A DNA stretch of 64,000 nucleotides. It comes from Helianthus annuus. Taxonomy: Eukaryota; Streptophyta; Magnoliopsida; Asterales; Asteraceae. The notes beneath the pieces were generated by a model. It did no database searches. It was given only the letters and a program-made list of their open reading frames with translations, and was not told the DNA's origin. Position 1 is the first letter of the stretch. Each line of letters opens with the position of its first letter. A program made the translations under genes and the position numbers. This document shows, piece by piece, positions 10,119-22,437 of this stretch. The stretch is from contig NC_035443.2 in assembly GCF_002127325.2 (NCBI RefSeq), positions 148,132,415 to 148,196,414 on the forward strand, written 5' to 3'.

Positions 10119-12692
10119 GTTTTCCAACAGCTCTGGATCTGGGTCCTGCATTTTTCAGCAATACCAGTTTTTGCGGAAACGGCCATAACTTCTTCATTGT
10201 TGATCCGTTTTACGCGATTCTTTTTCCTACGCGTCCGTAATTTAATTCTCCATAATACGGAATTAAAATCCAACATCCAACAAAATAAATTTTGAGACTT
10301 CTAAGCCTTCGACTCATTACCTTTTTACCGAATTTTAACCCGTTTATACATTTTATCAAACAAACGTATTTGTTTGATCCTTATATCACATACACTTCTT
10401 CAAATTAATGTTATCTATCATTTTAGGTTCTAATCACAGGTTTATTACACAATTTAAACCCGCTTTCGCTCGTATGCTTATTTTGAACCGTTAAGGGTAT
10501 TTAAGCACTTTAAAGCTTGGAATCCCTTTCATTCATTTCTAGCATCTTATTCCTACATTTCTTATCAAGTAACCTTCCACCACAACTATATGTGCGCTGG
10601 ATTTAATGTGGATATCTATATGTTCCGAGTTTTTACCCCTCGGATTATCATTTTACGGCAAAGACTCATATAAAGTCTTTCGACCCAAGAATTTACATCT
10701 TTCACTACCTATATTCATTCTAAGTATTTATTTAATCATAAAACTTGTTTCCGAACCACCTTTTAGGGTCGTTCGTTCGAATTAGCTTACAAGGGCAATT
10801 TGGTCAATTTTCATCCTTCTTTTACTACAAGGACCTTTAAATACTTGTTCTACTCAAAATCTGATCTTTTAACTATAATTCTTGTTTGTAAACCCATGTA
10901 CTTCTAAAACACTATAATCATAACTCAATTTATTCGGTTTACCTAAAAGATAACCGAATATCGATATTTTAATCCTGTCTAACTCTTATAGAACTCCAAA
11001 TTCTACATGATGAGTTGTGTTATTATACATACCTGGCTCGGATCAATATATTGACCCGTTTCAATACCTTGCCTTAGTGGCTGCTAAGTGATAGCGCTGT
11101 AAACATCCATGTGCTATTTATTCCCTAAAATCATACAACTCGACAACCCATTAGTCGATATTGTCAAAGGGTGATAATTTCACATTTTGACCCATTTGGT
11201 CTAAATGACCAATTATATTAGCGAGATGACATTTATTACCACCTCGTATATATGACTCGCTCTGATTTACACCGTGCGGTCATTTTACTTATAATTCCAT
11301 TTCTTAACACTTTTTGGCCAATTATGGCTTACGTCATAATTGTCTTTCAAAACTAACAGTTATGGTCAACGTGTGACCAAATTACCATTTTGCCCTTATT
11401 GGTTATTATGATTTACCTTATATGGTAACCATTAAAAGTACACGTTTCATTCGTCATAATATGATCGAATTACCGATTTAACTCATTTTTTTAGCCATCG
11501 CTATGGTTTCTCATCATATTTGATTATCTTGTTTCGTACGACTACACGTCGGAACACCATATCTCAATTAGGTATTTGTCTTTTTCGTAATTAACACGAC
11601 AAAAGGATATTCTAAAATATATGACTAGTGTAAGATATACTGACCTTGCATCCATGCCACGCTTTTCTTTCCGTACTCGCTCTGTTTGACCCGCTTCGTC
11701 CACAAGCTTCCACCTAGCTTGTTAGGCGTCAAACTATCATCATATTTCATAAGATGGTTAATTTAGTCATTGTTAATCATAACTATTCCATCTTACGTAT
11801 TTTTCTATCAAAATTATCACTCGATCTTATTAATGGTCAGTTTGACCACTAAAAGTCAAACGCCCATTAGCATATAAAATGCACATTCAAGTTCGACAAC
11901 TAGTTTAAGCATTCCAATAATTACCCGGTAGGCGTTATTTTTAGGCCCCCGTTTTAACTAAAGTTCTAACTAAGTCCATTGTGTTTTCAATACTTCAACT
12001 AGCTCAAGCGATTATCAAAACTAGTTTGTTCATTCGTTTCGCAAGAACTAAGGGTTCTTATCTATATGTGAGACCCGTTCATCATATCGCTAGCATTCAT
12101 CCAAACACCTTATATAATCAAAGTTCTTCGTATGAACTATTATATAACACGATTTCATACATCTATTTATATGAACGAAATTACCAATTTCATCATAACA
12201 TACAAAAACCCATTTCAAGTCATGCATGAGCTTTCACTCGAACTTATAATTTGTTCAAGTATCTCGCTTCAACTTTCAATTATGATGATTTTAAGCACAA
12301 ATATATCATCATCTTCACTATCTAGTCAAAACCCACTTCCTAGTGGAACAGCCTTGTTATTATTTTAAGGTTTTCGTATAGTTTACGGAAATGAACATGT
12401 AATTATAATTACATGTACTTTGAATAATACGGTTAATTTAAAACTTTTACAAATGAAGGTTTATACACATCGTAATGAATTTGAGTTTGTCGTTTAGAAG
12501 TTACGACGAAATATCGTGCGGAAGCTTTTAACTGTATCGTGTTCGGTTCCTCATCGAGCTTGATCTTCATCCGGACACTCTTGACATTCACCTATGATCA
12601 AAACCAACTTAAAAGTTAGTTTTGATAGTTAAATAATAAGTTTAAACAAGTTACATGGGTCAAATAAACAAAATTTAACAATTTTCGGATTC

Positions 12693-12742
12693 AGGGGGGC
12701 TAGACGGCCCACCTAGGGGCTAGACGCCCCACCTAGCCCCCT
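12693..12742. repeat. GC-rich palindrome cassette in inner LTR
   Basis: GGGGGGCTAG at 12694-12703 pairs with CTAGCCCCC at 12733-12741, and an inner CCTAGGGG/CCCCACCTAG pairing adds a second stem. Position matches the cassettes of the other two LTR copies but the sequence differs. Confidence 0.8.
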
Positions 12743-13558
12743 TTTTGACAGCAAGTTCATTTTATGTTGCTGCATATTTCCAGCCAAACCAAGTTTTACG
12801 AAAACGGACATAACTCATTCGTTATTGATCCATTTTACACGATTCTTTCTCCTATGCGTCCGTAATTTAATTCTCCATCTCATGGAGTTAAAACCCAACA
12901 TCCGGATTAATAAAATTTCAGACTTTTAAGTCTTCGAATTATTACCCTTTTTACCAAATTTTGACCCGTTCGTGTTTATATCAAACAAACATGTTTATTA
13001 GATCTATAAACTCATGAGATACATCATTTCAATATTGACCATCATATTAGGTTCGAATCACGTGTTTCTTACGCATTCTTAACCTGTTTTCGCTCATATG
13101 CTTATTTTGACCCGTTAAGGGTATTTAAGTATATTTTAAACACGATTCGCTTTCATTTGTATCTAGCTTTATATTTCCACATTTCTTACCAAGTAATCTT
13201 CCACCACAACTATATTTGTGGTGGATTTAATGTGGAGATCCATATATTCCGAGTTTTATCCCTCGGACTATCATTTTACGGCAAAGACCCATATTGAGTC
13301 ATTTGACCCAAGATTTACCCTTTTCACTCTTTATACTTATTCAAAGTATTTGCTTGATTATATAACTTGTTTTTAAACAACTCTTAAGGTTCATTTGCTC
13401 GATTTTGCTTACGAGGGCGTTTTGGTCATCTTAAATCCTTTCTTTACAACAAAAGACTTTTCATGTCATAATTGACCAAAATTCCACTTTTAAACTAGGC
13501 TCTTATTTTAATAGCCATTATGTTTTCAAAACACAATGACTATAACTTAAATCATTCG

Positions 13559-14310
13559 TGTTATGGGTCATTTTCTGAGTATACATATCCTGACTAATAT
13601 CCCACTTTTAATTGTTTATTTGTGACCAGGATACTGGACGGGGATATTGCTAACATCCTGGGCGATATCCTAAGGTTGAGTGAATTAAACACGTGCAGGT
13701 TAATGGCTGTAAGTTACTAACGGTCATCAGGACTTCTTCTCCTCAAGACTCGGGCGTATTTGTTATAAGGGAGCCGTTGAACCCGAAAGACTTGGTCCTC
13801 AACGTTCGAGTGAGAATATTCGCTGGATCCCGGAAGTTTAGGATAGTTTGTTACATTATCTTTACTATAAATAGATGGGGGCGGATCAGTTTAAGGCACG
13901 CAATTTGACACTTACACTCTCGAACACTTTTACTCTCTAGCTCACCGCAAACACCACACTCAAACACTTGTATTCAAATTACATTGTAACACTTAGTCGA
14001 TCCGCACCACATCCTGCACTGTATCCTGAAGTTTGAAGCAATAAGAAGAACGAGGCAGCTGCGATTGTCAGCTCCCGAGGTTTTATGCCGGCGATCTAGA
14101 TTGATCAAGGGCTTTCCTCGTACATCACGTGTCAACCTTTACTTTTTTGCTCATTGTTTGATCATTGATACAGCTCTACATCCTGAGCCGTATCCTGAAT
14201 ACTGTTTTTCTAAATAACTTAACCAACATATTTTCAACACATTTTTTAGCACACTACCTCACTTAACTAATTTGATCACTTAATTGCTTCGGTAATTTTT
14301 GACCAAAACA
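13559..14310 (+). mobile_element. Solo LTR, Copia-type
   Basis: The 752-bp insertion begins TGTTATGGGTCA and ends TGACCAAAACA, imperfect inverted termini of TG...CA form. The 5-bp target duplication ATTCG is at 13554-13558 and 14311-14315. A TATA box CTATAAATAG sits at 13865-13874, followed by a pyrimidine-rich leader. TATCCTG-like words recur (13586, 13678, 14024, 14190). The homologous position of the outer LTR lacks this block, confirming insertion. No coding sequence is present. Confidence 0.85.
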
Positions 14311-14799
14311 ATTCGGTTTACTTAAAAGATAACCCAATGTCCCTTTTAACTTGTTTAGCCCTCATTGAACTTCAAGTTCTAATGATGATTTGACCAGTTA
14401 TACATACCTGGCTCGAATCAATATATTGACCCGTTTTGATACCTTGCCTTAGTAGCCGCTAAGTAATAGCGATGTCAACATTCAATCGATATTTATTCCT
14501 GTAATCATGCAACTCGACAAAACATTAGCCGATATTGTCAAAGGGTGATATTTTCACCTTTTGACCCGTTTGGTCTATATGACCGTTTACTTTTGCGAGA
14601 TGGATTTATTATTATTTCGTCTACATGACTTATACCGGTTTACACCGTACGGCCAATTTTACTTATAAATCTGTTTCTTGATTATTTTGACCCCTTTATA
14701 TCTTACGCCATAAAGTGTCCTTCAAAATTAACGGTTATCGTCAACGAGTGACCACATTGCCGTTTTACCCTTATTAATTGTATTGATTTACCTTATAAG

Positions 14800-14987
14800 T
14801 CTTAGCCGATAATAATGTCTCCATTATTATAGGAATAGATTTGTGATAATTATTAGTTTATTGTATTGTATATCCTTTCCTTAGTCATGTATGTCTCTTC
14901 CTATTTTTCTGATGTAATGGTGCCTATTTAAAGGGCCTTGTTTATTCAGTGAAATCACAGAAAATTATTTGACCATAAACTCTTTTA
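14800..14987 (+). repeat. 5' LTR of the Copia element
   Basis: 188 bp from TCTTAGCCGATAAT to AAACTCTTTTA. A TATTTAAAG TATA-like motif lies near 14925. It reads identical to 19337-19524. Confidence 0.9.
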
Positions 14988-14999
14988 TGGTATCAGAGC
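14988..14999 (+). other. Primer binding site, initiator tRNA-Met type
   Basis: TGGTATCAGAGC follows the LTR without spacer and is complementary to the 3' end of plant initiator tRNA-Met. Confidence 0.9.
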
Positions 15000-15090
15000 T
15001 ACGGTTCTGATTTTCTTCTCAAACCCTAAAACCCTAGCCGGCGACTTTCTTTTTTTTCCGATCCCTTCTCTTTTTTTTCCGATCGCTGCC

Positions 15091-16300
15091 ATGCCTAAAT
15101 CCGATCAAGGAGAGCCATCCCAGAAACCCACAACCACCCTCCATCCAGCGTATTCTGTGACTAATATCCAGACCAAAGTACGCACTCTTGATGGCACCAA
15201 AGTTATGTATTCTGCCTGGATTAAACTATTCAAGCTGCATGCGGTGGCTTATAAAGTCCTCAGCCACATCGATGACACCAAACCGCCTGCTGAAACTGAT
15301 GAAGACTACGCCTCCTGGAAAGAAATTGATGCTCTTGTGTTGCAGTGGATTTATAGCACCATCTCTGATGATATACTAGGTCGCGTCTTGGATACCGAGA
15401 CGACAGCCCGCGCCGCTTGGGTCAAGATTGAGAAGATTTTTTTGAGCAATAAGAAAGCACGAGCGGCTGCCCTGGAAACCAAATTCGTTAACCTCACGTT
15501 ATCAGCATGTTCGTCTTTAGACGATTACTGCCTACAGCTGAAAGATCTCGCTAATCAACTTGGGGATGTTGATCAGCCTGTGACCGAGTCTCGACTCGTC
15601 TTACAACTCGTCCGTGGCCTACCCGCAGAATTTGACATAACCGCTTCTCTTATCAATGCCCAAGACGCTGACTGGGATTTAGCTCGAAGCATGCTGCAGG
15701 ATGAACTAATTCGCCAAGCTGCCCGCCAAAGCCCCTAATCGGTTCTCGTAACCCCTCAGGCACCAACCTCACAACAGCCATCCTCCAATCCACAGCCACC
15801 GTCTCAGTCTTCCAACAACCCTAACCCGTCACCCACAGGCTACACACGGGGTCGGGGACGGGGTCGCGGGCAAGGTTACCGAGGTCGCGGTGGTCGCGGA
15901 CGTGGGGGTGGCCGTTTTCAGCAGCAAACAAACAGCCCCTTGTCTTTTCAGTCAGCCGGATACCCACAATGGGCATGGTGGAACACACCTCCATGCCCGT
16001 ATCCAACTCAGCCTGCGTGGAATTCTTTTGGTCAGCAGGGACAGCCGCCCGCTCCACAGGCAAACTTCATGTACCAGCAGCCTGATCCGAATCAGCCCCA
16101 TACCGCAGCACATTCAGGCCACCAGCAGCCCGGGTATAATGCCTTGTGCCTGTCGGATCTCCAAGCTGCTTTTACCACTATGCATCTGAATCAAACAGAC
16201 CCCACAAAGTTCATGGATACAGGCGATGAACGACACGTTACTCAGGACCAGGGTATGATTCAACAACCTTTATCTTCTCCTGTTAGTAGTAAAATTTTGG
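15091..16300 (+). pseudogene. Copia gag-protease, broken
   Basis: ATG at 15091 opens a gag of 215 codons (capsid-like, with WVKIEKIFLSNKKARAAALE and YCLQLKDLANQLGDVD). A TAA at 15736-15738 stops it, and the same frame continues through an RG-rich box (GRGRGRGQGYRGRGGRGRG, about 15848-15912) and a Pro/Gln/Trp-rich linker. It reaches a degenerate protease with FMDTGDERH, where D-T-G survives. Near 16300 the coding frame shifts by one base; the downstream frame is the one carrying the rest of the polyprotein. The nonsense codon would arise from CAA or CAG by C to T. Gag forms the particle and packages element RNA. Confidence 0.85.
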
Positions 16301-19300
16301 TACAACGGTCAATGTTTACCAATATATGGATCCGGGACAGGTTTTCATACCGTTTTCGACCGTACATACATCCTACCCGATATCCTTTACAGCCCCAAAA
16401 TTATTAAAAACCTTATCTCTGTTAGACGTTTTACTCGCGATAATAATATGTCTGTTGAATTTGACCCGTTTGGTTTTTCTTTGAAGGACCTAACAACTGG
16501 ACGGATTCTGTCGCGCCACAATAGCACCGGGGATCTCAACCCTTTCACTGCCCCTCAGCTTCCGCCCTCTGCTTGTTTTATCACCTCTACTTCTTTACCT
16601 TGGCACGAGCGTTTCGGCCACCCTGGTGCTCAAGTTTTGGATATTCTTAGTCGTAATTTTAATTTTCCATGTAATAAAACCAAGTCTTTTTGTCATTCTT
16701 GTCAATTATCTAATAGCAAAAGACTTCCTTTTTATGCTTCAAATTCTTTTACCTTTTCGCCTTTTGATATCGTCCATTGTGACTTATGGACATCACCAAT
16801 TACAAGTAAAAGTGGCTATAAATACTATATGGTACTCATTGATAACTTCTCACACTTTCTTTGGGCTTATCCTTTAAAATATAAATCCGAAACTTTACCA
16901 ACCTTCATTAAATTCCACCGCCTAATAGCTACCCAATTTAACCGGAACATAAAAACATTCCAATGTGATCTCGGGGGTGAATTCGATAATAATGCTTTTA
17001 AAACCTTTGCTAACCAACATGGTTTGCTGTTCCGATTCTCATGCCCTCAAACCTCGTCCCAAAACGGCCCAGCAGAGCGTATGATTCGTCGCCTAAACGA
17101 CATCATCCGCTCCTTACTCATTCATGCCAACTTACCACCGATGTTCTGGGTCGAAGCACTTCACACAGCCACCTATTTACACAACATTTTACCGACAAAA
17201 CGTCTAAACTTTTATACCCCCACATTTGCTTTGTACCTGCGTCATCCCACCTATGACCATTTAAGAGTTTTTGGTTGTGCATGCTACCCGAATACATCTG
17301 CAACGCAGCCACACAAACTCCATCATCGTTCGATTCGCTGCATATTCCTCGGCTACCCTCCGGATTTTCGAGGCTACAGGTGCTTTGACCCCACAACTGG
17401 TAGAGTTCATATTTCTCGTCACGTCACTTTTGACGAGAACACCTTTCCATACACAATCCCATCCTCTACCAGCTCCTATAACTTCTTAGATGATACCATC
17501 CCTCGACCTTTTGTTTTTCGTCATCCCTCTCCTCAGCCTTCGGTCCCCACCACAACAGCCACCACTCCTCCCCACCCAAGTACCATCCCTTTTCCCATTA
17601 CATACTCCCGTCGCGCCAAAACAGCTCAGCAACCCACTGCCAATACTCAACCTTCGGTTCCTGTCCCACCATCCGCACCCACTGCATCCCCAGACCCCCC
17701 AACTAATACCCACCCCATGGTCACCCGCTCAAAAGCCAACACACATCCGCCCACCACTTCCCAAACCCTTCTTTCCACATCCATCTCACCTGTTCCAACA
17801 ACCTATGCCAAAGCCTTCTCGGATCCTAATTGGTTACATGCGATGCAAACCGAATTTTCTGCTTTACATGTGAATGATACTTGGGAGTTGGTTCCAAGAC
17901 CGGTCGATAGACCGATAATTCGATGCATGTGGCTATTTCGACATAAGTTTAAGTCTGATGGTTCACTGGAACGGTACAAAGCTAGGTTGGTTGTTAACGG
18001 AAAATCTCAAACAGTGGGGGTCGATTGTGAAGACACTTTTAGTCCGGTTGTTAAACCGGCTACTATTCGTACGGTTCTGTCCTTAGCAGTCTCTCGATCT
18101 TGGCCTATACATCAATTAGATGTTAAAATTGCCTTTTTACATGGGCATTTAAATGAGGTTGTCTTTATGCATCAACCTCCCGGCTTCGTGGATAAACGGC
18201 ATCCGGATTTTGTTTGCCGTCTTAAAAAATCTCTATACGGGCTTAAACAAGCTCCCAGGGCGTGGTATACAAGGTTTGCAAACTTTATTATATCAAGGGG
18301 ATTCAAGAGCAGTGTATGTGACAATTCTCTTTTCATATATCAGTCCGGGACTGACATGGCTTACTTGTTACTGTATGTGGATGATATTGTTCTTACAGCC
18401 TCATCTTCAGTTCTACTTCGGCAGATTATAGACATGCTTTCTAAAGAGTTTTCCATGACCGACTTGGGTACTCTGCATCACTTTCTAGGCATCACGGCTA
18501 CTCGCAGTAAGACGGGTCTCTTCTTATCTCAGGCCCAATACACCAAGGACATCATTGCTCGTGCCGCCATGACGACCTTTAAACCATGTGTCACTCCAGT
18601 CGATTTAGCAGCCAAACTAAGTGCTACTGATGGGGCTCCCTTTCATGATCCCACACTTTACAGAAGCTTGGCTGGAGCATTGCAGTACCTCACGTTCACG
18701 CGTCCTGACATTTCCTATGCGGTTCAACAGATTTGTCTCTTCATGCATGATCCACGAGAACCGCACTTTACTTTCTTAAAGCGTATCATTCGGTATTTAC
18801 AGGGCACCACAGATTATGGTCTTCATATCCACCCTTCGACTAATACATCTTTAGTTGCCTACTCTGATGCCGATTGGGGAGGCTGCCCGGATTCTCGCCG
18901 GTCGACTAGTGGTTATTGCGTATTCCTTGGTGATAACTTAATCTCCTGGTCCTCTAAGAGACAACCGACCATTTCCAGATCTAGTGCTGAGGCCGAATAC
19001 AGGGGTGTTGCAAATGCTGTTGCCGAGGCCACTTGGATTCGAAATCTTCTTCTTGAGTTGCATACCCCATTACGATAGGCGTCTATTGTGTATTGTGATA
19101 ACGTTTTAGTCGTTTACCTTTCAGATAATCCGGTACAACATCAGCGTACTAAGCACATCGAAATTGATATTCACTTTGTCGGGGAGAAGGTTCACGTAGG
19201 TCATATTCGAGTGCTTCATGTTCCATCATCATTACAGCGCGCAGACATTTTTACCAAGGGGATTTCGCGGCAATTGTTTCAGTCTTTTCGGTCCAGTTTG

Positions 19301-19342
19301 AACGTCTGTCCGATGCCCGTTCAAACTGCGGGGGTGTCTTAG
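16300..19342 (+). pseudogene. Copia integrase, reverse transcriptase and RNase H, broken
   Basis: The frame is open from about 16300 to a TAG at 19076-19078 and then continues in frame to TAG at 19340-19342. Visible in order: pre-integrase zinc site (WHERFGHPG, then CHSCQ), integrase core with D in CDLWTS, D in CDLGGEFDN and E in NGPAERMIR, reverse transcriptase with LDVKIAFLHG and YVDDIVL, and RNase H with YSDADWGG and SSAEAEYRG. LDVKIAFLHG has I where Copia elements usually have N. After the premature TAG come YCDN and IFTKGISRQLF, normal RNase H end motifs. Length and order match a full pol, but the element cannot make an uninterrupted polyprotein. Confidence 0.92.
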
Positions 19343-19524
19343 CCGATAATAATGTCTCCATTATTATAGGAATAGATTTGTGATAATTATTAGTTTATTG
19401 TATTGTATATCCTTTCCTTAGTCATGTATGTCTCTTCCTATTTTTCTGATGTAATGGTGCCTATTTAAAGGGCCTTGTTTATTCAGTGAAATCACAGAAA
19501 ATTATTTGACCATAAACTCTTTTA
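19337..19524 (+). repeat. 3' LTR of the Copia element
   Basis: 188 bp, reads identical to the 5' LTR. The pol stop codon lies in its first bases. It is preceded by the polypurine tract TGCGGGGGTG (19327-19336) and followed by ATAAG. Confidence 0.9.
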
Positions 19525-21757
19525 ATAAGGTAAATCATCCAAAACTCGTTATTTATTAGTTATTGCATGACTAAATGACCTTATTAGCTCTTTTTAACCA
19601 TTCAACATAGTTTATCATTATTGTCTTTTGTTCCGAACCACGCATGTCGGGTCGAAACATCATAAGTCAAATGTGAGTTTTGATTATTCATAATCTATAA
19701 AACCAATAGATATTAAATAAAAAGGTGTAAGCTTTAACTTACCTCGCATCCCGAATACGCCTTTCTTCTCATGCTTGATTCGTTTGACCGCTTCTTTCCC
19801 AAGCCTCCACCTAGCTCGTTAGGCGTCAAACTATTGTCAACATTTACGAGGTGGTTAAATTAGTCATTAAAAATCACGACTATTCCACCTCACTTATTTT
19901 CTATGTCGAAACTTCTATTCGACTTTTTCATTAGTTAACTTAACTCATCAAAAATTAACTACTTTGATCATTTACACAATTAAGTCTAGATTAACTTTAC
20001 TCTTTGAATCCTTATCAGTTCATACTTCGCATAATTTGTCATATAATTCAAATATGTGTTTCACCCGAAATTTCCACATTTTAGCATTCATTTAGGCATT
20101 TTATCAAACACCTAATGGGCATTTACAAACTAGTTCATAACTAGTTATTTTTACCAAGGTTAACATCAAAATTCAAACCTCCATGTCTAGTATTCATGAA
20201 CTACACCTAGTACTAGTATCATAACATCATTATTCATCAATTTAACACTCTAATTCAAGTGTTCATCCTATTGTCATAAAACCCACTTAGCACACATATA
20301 GGTGATCACCAAATCATTCAAGTCATAGCATCATATGTATGATTTTCACTTAGGGTTTAGTTCCTAAGTATGTATACATCACTAATTTAGCCATAGCTCC
20401 TCTAATCCTTACATAGTTCGCGAATTATGATGCTAACTCAAATTTTGCAACTTCACGAATCATCAAATTTTTACATACCTTATGATCCCCTAGGTTGGGT
20501 GATCATTAATTCATGTTCATGCATCGATTTGGCCTTGAATCAAGCTTCAATTTGATGATTCTTGACAATTTAGGGTTTAGCTCCCTTTTTCCTTTCCTCT
20601 GGTCGATTACACGCATATGTGTGTGTGTAGTGTTTTAATTTTAATAACATTTAGTTTCTAACTTTCCCCTTTTGGCCCCTCTAGTTTACCCTTGTTGCAT
20701 ATAACATGTTTTAACCAAGGTTTCTCATAACTACAAGACTTGTAATTAACTAGGTTATTTATTTCCTAGTTAATTTTTATCTTGTTCATAACCGCTATTT
20801 AATATGTATATAAAACCTATATATTTTTGGGGTGTTACTTATCCCGTTTTATTTTAGGTCCCGTTAACTCGGGCCTTTTATACTTTGTTTTCTCAAAGTA
20901 TTTATCCTCCTTTTTAATTAATATTAGATTATTTATTTAAATCCTTATATTCATCCGGATAATTTTACCACTAACGGTATGTTACCCGTTCATTATTATT
21001 AACATGGTTTGATTACCAAACCCGTTTTCGGGATGTTACACCTAGTTTACTTGTTAATCACTTATAAGTAATATTATATCAAATTCTTCATAATTTTATC
21101 ATAACTAACGAAATTAGGCATACATAAACATCTAATTTCATCTTTGGATCATAATCTATCAATTTATTCGCAAGTAACCTACTTGTCTCGAATTTCAACT
21201 TTAACCAATCTAGGTTTTGTGACATACCTTATGATCCCCTTGTCGAGGTGATCGTTAATATGCATTCAAACCCGAATTTGAGCTTCAATTTCCTTTCCAA
21301 TTTGAGGATTTATGGAAGAACTAAGGTTTTCCTTGTTTGCTCTCCTGGAGATCGATGCACACGCACACACTTAGTGTGTGTGTTGTGTCTTATTTTTAGT
21401 TTTAGTAAAACAAGTTTCCCACTTGGCAATATTAGTCCCTATAGTTTCATGGATTTGTAAATGAAGCTATAATTCATAGTTTATTATTTAATTACCCATT
21501 ACTAACTAGGTTGATTTTACCTAGTTAACTTAGTGGGTTCCGAGAGCTAAAACACGTTTTATTTTTAAGTCCCGTTAACTCGGGTCTCTTATGAACTTTA
21601 TTTCCTCAAAGCTCTTATTCTCTTTTATCTAATATCAGCTTTATTTATTTCAATCCTAATATTTACCGGTTTAATTTTACCACTAATGGTATTTTACCCG
21701 CTCTTTAGTATTAGCGGAGTTTAATTACCAAACTTGTTTTTGAGGTGTTACACTTCT

Positions 21758-22437
21758 TGTTTCCATTAATCAGATACAACTAAAATCAATTAAGTTTTGC
21801 AATCATGCCCAACAATATGGTCACCTCTAACCAATTCATGCAACAATTTGGGGTTTCTCATCATATGATCATAAGCCCATTTCATACTTTTCATGGACAA
21901 TCATTCATACATAACATAGTTTTCATAAAATTTCAGATTCTACAAAGCAAGAACACTTCCATTGTTACTTAAATCACTATTTTATCAAGTTTTACCCATC
22001 GATTCATCATCTCATAGATTTTCTTCAATTAGAAAACTTCACCAAAGATAAAATTTTAACATACCTTGTGATCCTCATGCTTAGGAGATCACTAGTTTCA
22101 ATTCATGCATTCGATTCCAACATCCTTAGCCTTTGAATTTGAAGATTATGAAGAACTAGGGCAAGATGAGTTCTTCCCTCCTTTTTCTTGCTCCTGGTGG
22201 ACACACACACATACAAGTGTGTGTGTTGTGTTTTATTTTTTCTATTTAATATAATTAGTTTTCTAATTGTTCCTATTTAGTCCCCCAACTTTGGTTTTAC
22301 TACGAGCCACCAATTCATGTTTTTATCAATTACTTATGCTTAATAAACTAGGTTAATTAATCCTAGTTATCACTTTTTATTCCATAATACATGGAAACCA
22401 TACTAGTGGGTTAAAAATTCAACTTTTGGGGCATTAC
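21758..22437 (-). mobile_element. Fragment of a further long LTR of the same family
   Basis: Contains the family's landmarks in the same order: a donor-type CATACCTTGTGATCCTC (22063), a CA/TG hairpin (22201-22230) and a terminus GGCATTACA at 22437. It lies just right of the CTTCT duplication, so it is probably the interrupted target of the outer LTR. Its other half may be 8930-9704, but the orientation evidence there is weak. Confidence 0.5.

Larger units (their letters stand above)
14800..19524 (+). mobile_element. Complete Ty1/Copia retrotransposon
   Basis: Two 188-bp LTRs that read identically flank gag-pol. The target duplication ATAAG is at 14795-14799 and 19525-19529. The primer site TGGTATCAGAGC directly follows the 5' LTR, and a G-rich polypurine tract (TGCGGGGGTG) precedes the 3' LTR. 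LTR termini are TC...TA rather than TG...CA. Domain order is gag, protease, integrase, reverse transcriptase, RNase H, the Copia order. An RG-rich box replaces the usual zinc knuckle. Gene order and motifs fit the Ale/Retrofit branch, a low-certainty placement. Confidence 0.95.
12344..21040 (-). mobile_element. Inner ~3 kb-type LTR (solo) nested in its relative
   Basis: The left end reads TGGAACAGCC (degenerate TGTAACACCC) and the right end GGATGTTACA. The 5-bp duplication is CCTAG on both sides. Content is collinear with the outer LTR, for example ATACATACCTGGCTCG at 11030 and 14403. Without its own insertions it is about 3.2 kb. It carries a CA/TG hairpin (20609-20630), donor GTATGT (exon end 20479) and acceptor TAG (exon start 12591), read on the minus strand. 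A solo Copia-type LTR and a complete Copia element are inserted in it. Confidence 0.85.
9710..21752 (-). mobile_element. Outer ~3 kb-type LTR (solo), split by nested insertions
   Basis: Left terminus TGTAACACCC, right terminus GGTGTTACA, flanked by the 5-bp target duplication CTTCT at 9705-9709 and 21753-21757. It is the same family as the solo LTR at 43801-46787, in reverse orientation. A second copy of the family (12344-21040) inserted into it with duplication CCTAG (12339-12343, 21041-21045). In the sense orientation it shows a CA/TG hairpin (21356-21388), a GTATGT donor (exon end 21228) and an acceptor CAG (exon start 9952). The internal coding region is absent, so it is a solo LTR. Confidence 0.85.

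Noticed and set aside
9983..10276. ORFs on both strands around the palindrome
   Set aside because: A GC-rich palindrome lacks stops on both strands; the stretch is inside an LTR.
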